Shown: piece after piece, positions 7,001 through 11,380 of the stretch
How the letters are laid out: each line of letters starts with the position of its first letter
Numbering within the stretch: the stretch's first letter is position 1
Source of the DNA: a bacterium
GTDB lineage: Bacteria > Krumholzibacteriota > Krumholzibacteriia > JACNKJ01
Length of the DNA: 11,380 nucleotides
Assembly (NCBI GenBank): GCA_014382085.1
Contig: JACNKJ010000129.1
Location: 1 to 11,380, forward strand
Direction of reading: 5' to 3'
Position numbers and translations under genes: made by a program
The notes under the pieces: model-generated
What the model saw: only the letters and a program-made list of their open reading frames with translations
Database searches by the model: none
What the model was told of the DNA's origin: nothing

Positions 7001-7291
7001 ATGTTCGAACTCGGTCTTCTCGCCGTTGGTCTTCTTGTTTTAATGCTCTTCGGCGGTTTGCTCCTCACCCTTTTGGGTCTGGTTTTCAAATTGATCCTAC
7101 TGCCCCTCCACCTAGTCTTCTGGCTGTTTCGCGGAATTCTCGGAGTAGCCGTAAGTCTGCTGCTCTTGCTGGTACTCCTTCCCATGTTGGGTGTGGTCTT
7201 GCCGGTCTTCCTGCTGATCTTCGCCTGGCCACTCGCCCTGGTCGCTATGATCGTAGGACTCGTGAAAATGGGAGCCGGGGCCTCAGCCTGA
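7001..7291 (+). CDS. Small hydrophobic membrane protein of unknown function
   Basis: 96-residue protein, almost entirely Leu/Val/Phe/Gly and with very few charged residues. Three membrane-spanning stretches can be drawn, about residues 3-28, 33-58 and 62-90, with Lys30, Arg44 and Lys89 as the main positive charges. I do not recognise a family. ATG 7001 is chosen because GGAGG (6990-6994) lies 6 bases upstream; the frame is open further back, to 6845, but that segment contains no membrane-like sequence and no ribosome-binding site. The gene stands alone: an A+T-rich stretch (about 6880-6955) upstream may hold its promoter, though no convincing -35/-10 pair is seen, and the next gene is convergent. 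Hydrophobicity is coded consistently to the stop and the ribosome-binding site is good, so a real gene is likely. Confidence 0.7.
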   Translation: MFELGLLAVGLLVLMLFGGLLLTLLGLVFKLILLPLHLVFWLFRGILGVAVSLLLLLVLLPMLGVVLPVFLLIFAWPLALVAMIVGLVKMGAGASA

Positions 7292-7426
7292 TTTCATTCC
7301 GCAACGTTGTGTGGGGGGCGAGTGCCTGCGAAGCGTATGGCGCTGCTTGCTGCGGCCGCGATTGGCCGAACTCTGCGAATCAACTGCCTACTTGCTGATG
7401 GTTCCTTCCCGGAGCGAAATTGAAAA

Positions 7427-7451
7427 CGGGGAAGGGTAGCACCCTTCCCCG
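7427..7451 (-). terminator. Intrinsic terminator of the M1 peptidase gene, shared repeat type
   Basis: Perfect 11-bp inverted repeat CGGGGAAGGGT (7427-7437) and ACCCTTCCCCG (7441-7451) with a 3-base loop. On the - strand it is followed by TTTTCAATTT, so it ends transcription coming from the peptidase gene, about 50 bases after its stop. On the + strand only a weak GTTTT follows, so it may partly serve the convergent 96-residue gene too. It shares 15 identical bases (7422-7436) with the terminator at 10429-10453. Confidence 0.8.
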
Positions 7452-7475
7452 AACGTTTTGCGAAGCTCTAGTGAT

Positions 7476-7498
7476 GGAGAGGGTGCAAACCTTCCCCG
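7476..7498 (-). repeat. Degenerate copy of the GGGGAAGGG/CCCTTCCCC hairpin
   Basis: Immediately after the peptidase stop (read on the - strand), CGGGGAAGG and CCCTCTCC form an imperfect hairpin of about seven pairs with one mismatch and one G-U pair. It resembles the full terminator 25 bases further on and looks like a decayed or preliminary copy. No T-run follows it. Confidence 0.45.
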
Positions 7499-7502
7499 CG
7501 TC

Positions 7503-10202
7503 CTATTTCAGCAACACCATTTTTCGATTCATACTCAGTCCCGCGGCCTTGAGTGATGCGAAGTAGACACCGGAAGCCACTTCGGCGCCGGTATCATCGC
7601 GGCCATCCCAAGCACTATTGTGTTCTCCCGCCTCCATGTGTCCGGAAACGAGAACCCGCACCAAGCGACCGGCTGTATCGTAGACGGCCAGTTCGGCGCT
7701 ACCCGCATCGGGAAGCGAGAAGCTGATTTCGGTCTTGGGGTTGAAGGGGTTGGGAAAATTTCCCTTGAGCATGGGTACCGTTGACGCTTGATCATCGCCC
7801 ACGCTCGTGGGATTCCAGGGCTCGCCAAAGAAATTCTCGAGGATGTACTCGACGTTAGAGCGCAGCGAGGCGTGATCCATGCGATAGGGGCGCCCGGACA
7901 GGAAGACCATCTGGCCGCCCTCAGGGCGATGTGTGCCGCCACCGGGTGGTTGGGCGTGCACTCCCGTGCCGCGATCCACGGAGAATCCGCTGGTGTCCTT
8001 GAAGAGCAGAGTACTGTTGGGTCCGACGCTCGTGGAGAACACGTCGTTCCAACTCTGGCTGCCCGTGAAGGCGATATTCACCAATCCCAAATAGTTCGAC
8101 ATGCAGTTGCCGAGGGATTCTTCGGTTTCGGCCCAGGTGATGCCCAGGTGATCAGTGAGGTCATCTCCCAGGAAGGACGATCCGCGGCGTGACATGAGAA
8201 TCACGTTGCCGCCGACCTCTAGATAGGAGGCGATGGGCGTTTCCTGCCAATCGGCCAGGTCACCGTTGTAGTGATTGCCAACCCAAATTACTGTTGAGTA
8301 AGCGCTGATGACATCAGCGGTCACGGCTCCGTGGCCCACGGGTGCGGGAAGGGTGCTGGGGTAACCACCGGAGGGTTCCGAGAAGGTGTCCCAGAAATCG
8401 ATAACGTTCTCGCCCCAGAAAGCCTTGGCCTCATAGGCATTCTGAATTTCGGGATCGTAGGTGCCCCAATCCACACCGTTCACAAGCAGGATGCCCGCAT
8501 CGAAGGTCGGATTGGAAACCGTGGTGCGAACCTGGCGGAGAATCCACTTGTCGGGATCAAGCAGAACGCTTTCCACCGTGCCGGTCACGGCCAGCTCGTA
8601 GCTCTCGGAAGCCATGCTGTTCTGCACGGTAAATTCCTCTGCGCCTTGATCGGTGTTCACGCGAATACGAATGGGCATGGTGAAGAGCCCGGTATTGGTC
8701 TGCACCTGATCGACGTCCAGAGTCACGATGCCGTCGCGAGTGACGCTCCAATTGTATTCGTAGACGGGGAAGTACTCACCGTAGATCCACTGGGTGAAGA
8801 ATTGATCCAATTCGAGGCCGGAGGCCGCTTCCATCACGTCGCGGAATTCTTCGGTGGTGGCGCTGTCGTGACCGTAGATATCTTGGTACAGGGTGAGGCC
8901 GGCGAAGAAATCTTCGTCGCCCATCATTCCGCGTAGCATGTGGGGAATCCAAGAGCCCTTGTTGTAACTGAGATTGCCGTCGAAGATGTTATCGTTGTAG
9001 GGATCTTCCACGAAAATCGTGCCCGCACCCATGTAGGCCGCGCCATCCATGTAATCCTGGTAGACCGAGAATCCCTCGGTTTGCTCTTTCCAATAAGCTT
9101 CGCACCAGGTGGCGAATCCTTCGTTGAGCCAGATATGACTGAAGTCGTCACAGGTGATGTAGTCGCCCCACCACTGGTGACCCGCTTCGTGGGAGACCAC
9201 GTCTTCCCACCATCCGCCCATGCTGGTGATGGTCTGATGCTCCATACCGCCACCCCAGGTGAAGCTGGCCATGCCGTACTTCTCCTCGACGAAGGGATAC
9301 TCGCCGAAGCCTTGGGCGAAGACCTCAAGCATGGGGACGGTCTTGGAGTAGTTTTCCTCCACGCCGCCAACCCAGTCCGGGAAAATGTAGAATGCCACTT
9401 CCATGGGGTCGCCACCGGCCAGCGGCGTGTACCAATCGGAGTAGACCGTATAGGGGTGGATCGCCAGAGAGACCAGGTAGGTCACGATGGGATAGTGGGT
9501 CTTCCAGTGGAAAGTGCGCGTTGTGCCGTTATCCACGTCGGAAATGAGCAGGCCGTTGGAGGCGACGATGAGATTGTCGGGCACCGTCACGCGGATGTCC
9601 ATGGAGTCGGCCTTGTCGGTGTTCAGGTCCTTGCAGGGCCACCATTCACGAGCACCATAGGGTTCGCTGAGGGTCCAGATCATGTCCTGGCCGCCGTAGC
9701 TGTCCCAGCCGAAGGCACCGCCGGAAGGATTGCCGCTGTAGTCAACGCTCAGGGTCAGTGTTTCACCGTTGTTGTAAACGCGATCCAGATCAATGGTGAG
9801 CATGCTGCTGGCGTGGGACCAGGTGGTGGCCGCCGCGCCGATCATTGCGCCGCTCACACTCATGTTGTATTTGAGATTGAACTCGACGGTGGAAATGGGA
9901 TCGCCAATCACCTGAAGGGTCGAGGTCAGGGTACCGGAGAGTACGTGCGTGTCCGGGTTCAGATCGATGTCGAGGTCGTAGTGCTGAACGTCGAACTGTT
10001 CCTGATTGAAGCTGCGATCCGCTTCCAGTTCGAGCAGTCTCTTGGCGGCGATTTCTTTGGTTTCCGCTTCGCGCATTCGATGCTGCATGAGTTCACGATG
10101 CAGAACCTCTGAGGGATCCTCGTCGATGAACTCGGCGAGCAGTGGATTGCTTAGGAATGCAAGCAGCAGAAAACCAAGCAGTAGTTGGCTGACCTTGGGC
10201 AT
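7503..10202 (-). CDS. Secreted M1-family zinc metallopeptidase with C-terminal FlgD-like/sorting-like module
   Basis: 899-residue exported aminopeptidase of the M1 (gluzincin) family. From ATG 10202 the protein opens with a typical signal peptide (MPKVSQLLLGFLLLAFLSNPLLA). An N-terminal beta domain (about 65-255) is followed by the catalytic domain, with the GGGMEHQT exopeptidase motif at about 317-324 (GAMEN equivalent), the zinc site HEAGHQWWG starting at residue 338, the third ligand E361 in NEGFATW, and probable catalytic Tyr413 in SYNKGSW. After the peptidase part (to about 560) comes a Rossmann-like alpha/beta region (about 565-795) resembling class I glutamine amidotransferase-like domains but without an obvious catalytic triad. 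Last is a module at about 814-899 with NPFNPKTEISF, VYDTAGRLVRVL, AWDGRDDTG and SGVYFASL, ending RKMVLLK, as in FlgD-Ig/type-A sorting domains of FCB bacteria. This implies transport to the outer membrane or outside, probably by a type IX-like route (inference). ATG 10214 is possible, but GGGAG (10208-10212) suits ATG 10202. Confidence 0.93.
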   Translation of the reverse strand: MPKVSQLLLGFLLLAFLSNPLLAEFIDEDPSEVLHRELMQHRMREAETKEIAAKRLLELEADRSFNQEQFDVQHYDLDIDLNPDTHVLSGTLTSTLQVIGDPISTVEFNLKYNMSVSGAMIGAAATTWSHASSMLTIDLDRVYNNGETLTLSVDYSGNPSGGAFGWDSYGGQDMIWTLSEPYGAREWWPCKDLNTDKADSMDIRVTVPDNLIVASNGLLISDVDNGTTRTFHWKTHYPIVTYLVSLAIHPYTVYSDWYTPLAGGDPMEVAFYIFPDWVGGVEENYSKTVPMLEVFAQGFGEYPFVEEKYGMASFTWGGGMEHQTITSMGGWWEDVVSHEAGHQWWGDYITCDDFSHIWLNEGFATWCEAYWKEQTEGFSVYQDYMDGAAYMGAGTIFVEDPYNDNIFDGNLSYNKGSWIPHMLRGMMGDEDFFAGLTLYQDIYGHDSATTEEFRDVMEAASGLELDQFFTQWIYGEYFPVYEYNWSVTRDGIVTLDVDQVQTNTGLFTMPIRIRVNTDQGAEEFTVQNSMASESYELAVTGTVESVLLDPDKWILRQVRTTVSNPTFDAGILLVNGVDWGTYDPEIQNAYEAKAFWGENVIDFWDTFSEPSGGYPSTLPAPVGHGAVTADVISAYSTVIWVGNHYNGDLADWQETPIASYLEVGGNVILMSRRGSSFLGDDLTDHLGITWAETEESLGNCMSNYLGLVNIAFTGSQSWNDVFSTSVGPNSTLLFKDTSGFSVDRGTGVHAQPPGGGTHRPEGGQMVFLSGRPYRMDHASLRSNVEYILENFFGEPWNPTSVGDDQASTVPMLKGNFPNPFNPKTEISFSLPDAGSAELAVYDTAGRLVRVLVSGHMEAGEHNSAWDGRDDTGAEVASGVYFASLKAAGLSMNRKMVLLK

Positions 10203-10207
10203 GGGAA

Positions 10208-10212
10208 CTCCC
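10208..10212 (-). promoter_or_regulatory. Ribosome-binding site that sets the M1 peptidase start
   Basis: On the - strand GGGAG lies 5 bases before ATG 10202. The alternative ATG 10214 has only an AGGA more than 15 bases upstream, and using it would put four residues ahead of the signal peptide. Confidence 0.55.
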
Positions 10213-10291
10213 ATTTGCGATGTGACGTGGCCATCCTGGGTCCTGCGAAAACAGAAACCCGCCCGATTGGATGGCCGATTGAGGATGCTTC

Positions 10292-10320
10292 ATTTTACCA
10301 CAAAGAAACTCGCGTGACTA
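10292..10320 (-). promoter_or_regulatory. Candidate sigma-70-type promoter of the M1 peptidase gene
   Basis: On the - strand TAGTCA (10320-10315, 4 of 6 to the -35 consensus) is followed after exactly 17 bases by TAAAAT (10297-10292, 5 of 6 to the -10 consensus), preceded by TGG, an extended -10 feature. It would give a leader of roughly 80 bases before ATG 10202. It is the best match between the OmpA terminator and the peptidase gene, but consensus use in this organism is unknown. Confidence 0.35.
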
Positions 10321-10428
10321 CTCCTCGAGCTCCGGTTCGGAGGGAGGAAGTCAATTGAATATGGGTGTTTAATGCCCCTCCTCACAAATCGCTTCTCGGA
10401 GTGTCACTTCGTTTCCGAAAATGGAAAA

Positions 10429-10453
10429 CGGGGAAGGGCTAAGCCCTTCCCCG
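10429..10453 (-). terminator. Intrinsic terminator of the OmpA-family gene, shared repeat type
   Basis: CGGGGAAGGGCT (10429-10440) and AGCCCTTCCCCG (10442-10453) are perfect inverted repeats, giving about 11 pairs with a 3-base loop. On the - strand it is followed by TTTTCCATTTTCGG and lies 26 bases past the OmpA stop. Sequence and flank match the terminator at 7427-7451. Confidence 0.85.
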
Positions 10454-10479
10454 TCATTTATACGAAATCCCAACTTGAG

Positions 10480-11322
10480 CTAGTCCTTAATCTTCAGCTC
10501 TACACGACGGTTCTGCGCCATGCCTTCCGGCGTGTCGTTGCTCGCGATGGGCTTGCGCTCACCGAATCCCATAGTGGTGATGCGTGCAGCATCGATGCCC
10601 TTATCCACTAGGTAACTCTTCACGGATGCGGCTCGCCGTTTGGATAAGTCCATGTTGTACTCTTCCGAATGGCGAGAGTCGGTATGTCCGCGCACTTCGA
10701 TTTTGATGTCATCGTACTGGGCAAGAGTTCCGGCCACTTCGGACAGGATCACCTTGGCTCCAGGCGAAAGCACCGCGCTGTCGCTGGCGAAGTTCACACC
10801 CTTCAGGATGATGGCAGGGCGAGCTGGCTTGGCTTCCTTGGGGCAACCGTTTTCATCCACCGGCGTTCCCTTGGGTGTGTTGGGGCACAGATCGCTTCCG
10901 TCGAGAACGCCATCGCCGTCATTGTCCGGATCGGGACAACCGTCATCATCTTGGAAACCGTCGAAATCCTCGGGCTTATCCGGGCACTGATCTAGATGAT
11001 CGTAGATGCCATCGCCATCGCGATCGCTGACAACCTTGGGCTTGCTTTCCGGACGCGGAGGAACCACGGGCGGTACGGGAGCCACCTTGCGATCACGATC
11101 GCCCCAGAAAATGGTGAAGCCTATCTGAGCTTCGAACATGCCGGTGTCGGCATCCACGTGGTTTTTGCCCCAGATATACGGGTTACTAAGTCCCACCGTA
11201 TCGAGATTGTTACCCGGGAAGAAGTGGTAGCGGGCGCCGAGGTTCCAAGCCCAGTTGGGTGTCATGAACCATTCGAAGCCAAGTCCCGCGAATCCCACGA
11301 AGTTCCATGAGTCGAGATCCAT
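10480..11322 (-). CDS. OmpA-family outer-membrane protein with TSP type-3 repeats (N-terminal part missing or interrupted)
   Basis: The open frame from Met 11322 gives 280 residues: the last strands of an outer-membrane beta-barrel (about 1-75, alternating aromatic pattern such as GFEWFMTPNWAWNLGARYHF), a Pro-rich linker (80-97), acidic calcium-binding thrombospondin type-3 repeats (about 99-161, DRDGDGIYDHLDQCPD and DNDGDGVLDGSDLCPN), and a C-terminal OmpA peptidoglycan-binding domain (about 170-280). In the last, D215 of GHTDS and R230 of LSKRRA are the expected diaminopimelate-binding residues. The protein would tie outer membrane to cell wall. The 280 residues are short for the family: no signal peptide and no first barrel strands. 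Upstream of Met 11322 the same frame reads HGHNEDGEL, protein-like, then meets TAA at 11350-11352, and beyond it LFQNEVEKD to the window edge. Met 11322 is therefore unlikely to be the real start. A nonsense mutation, a sequencing error, or a start in a different arrangement outside the window are all possible. Confidence 0.85.
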   Translation of the reverse strand: MDLDSWNFVGFAGLGFEWFMTPNWAWNLGARYHFFPGNNLDTVGLSNPYIWGKNHVDADTGMFEAQIGFTIFWGDRDRKVAPVPPVVPPRPESKPKVVSDRDGDGIYDHLDQCPDKPEDFDGFQDDDGCPDPDNDGDGVLDGSDLCPNTPKGTPVDENGCPKEAKPARPAIILKGVNFASDSAVLSPGAKVILSEVAGTLAQYDDIKIEVRGHTDSRHSEEYNMDLSKRRAASVKSYLVDKGIDAARITTMGFGERKPIASNDTPEGMAQNRRVELKIKD

Positions 11323-11380
11323 CAGCTCGCCATCTTCATTGTGGCCGTGTTAGTCTTTCTCAACTTCATTCTGAAAAAGC

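Noticed and set aside
7292..7420. Remnant of a mobile element or small RNA between the convergent genes
   Set aside because: Only short palindromes (AACGTT, GGCC...GGCC) are seen; no terminal repeats, target duplications or protein-like frame could be supported.
8940..10112. 390-codon open frame on the + strand, with others opposite the M1 peptidase
   Set aside because: It is the antisense shadow of a well-recognised M1 peptidase and contains no recognisable domain or ribosome-binding site.
10330..10342. CTCCG-GTT-CGGAG hairpin upstream of the M1 promoter
   Set aside because: A five-pair stem is short enough to occur by chance, and no operator-like extension is present.

Overview
The window looks like a chromosomal segment of a Gram-negative bacterium of moderate to high G+C content, probably in or near the FCB group (Bacteroidota, Fibrobacterota, Gemmatimonadota, or candidate phyla such as Eisenbacteria, Latescibacteria and Krumholzibacteriota). 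The evidence is indirect. There is an OmpA-type outer-membrane protein with thrombospondin type-3 repeats, a secreted M1 peptidase ending in an NPFNP...SGVYF FlgD-like/type-A sorting-like module, and a carboxypeptidase-regulatory/TonB-plug/VWA-YfbK chimera of the kind typical of that group. No rRNA, tRNA, insertion sequence, phage gene or CRISPR array is visible.

Layout, left to right. On the + strand: a YihY/BrkB-family membrane protein (to 821, its true start possibly outside the window); an M20-family dipeptidase-like metallopeptidase (880-2247); and an acyl-CoA dehydrogenase (2251-3453) closely coupled to it. This unit ends at a strong intrinsic terminator (3485-3504), which lies between two oppositely oriented arrays of degenerate 7-bp repeats (3451-3485 and 3510-3544). 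Next comes a two-gene operon: an ECF-type sigma factor (best start GTG 3607) overlapping by ATGA an 870-residue single-pass membrane protein (4197-6809). A long inverted repeat follows (6818-6869), then a 96-residue very hydrophobic protein (7001-7291).

On the - strand: a secreted M1-family metallopeptidase (7503-10202) and an OmpA-family protein (10480-11322). Each is followed by a copy of the same GGGGAAGGG/CCCTTCCCC terminator hairpin. The OmpA reading frame continues upstream of its first Met in protein-like sequence, but a TAA stop (11350-11352) crosses it, so the gene may be broken or the sequence may contain an error.

How the genes may work together. The sigma factor and the membrane-anchored VWA protein form a likely regulator/sensor pair: the second gene sits where an anti-sigma factor usually lies, and its product begins with a short cytoplasmic segment and one membrane helix, but its periplasmic part is a large adhesion-like receptor. 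The peptidases suggest growth on proteins and peptides, and the acyl-CoA dehydrogenase suggests oxidation of fatty or branched-chain acyl-CoA. The most noteworthy items are the sigma/VWA-chimera pair and the heptad arrays arranged symmetrically around a terminator. Each part has known relatives, so novelty would lie in the combination.
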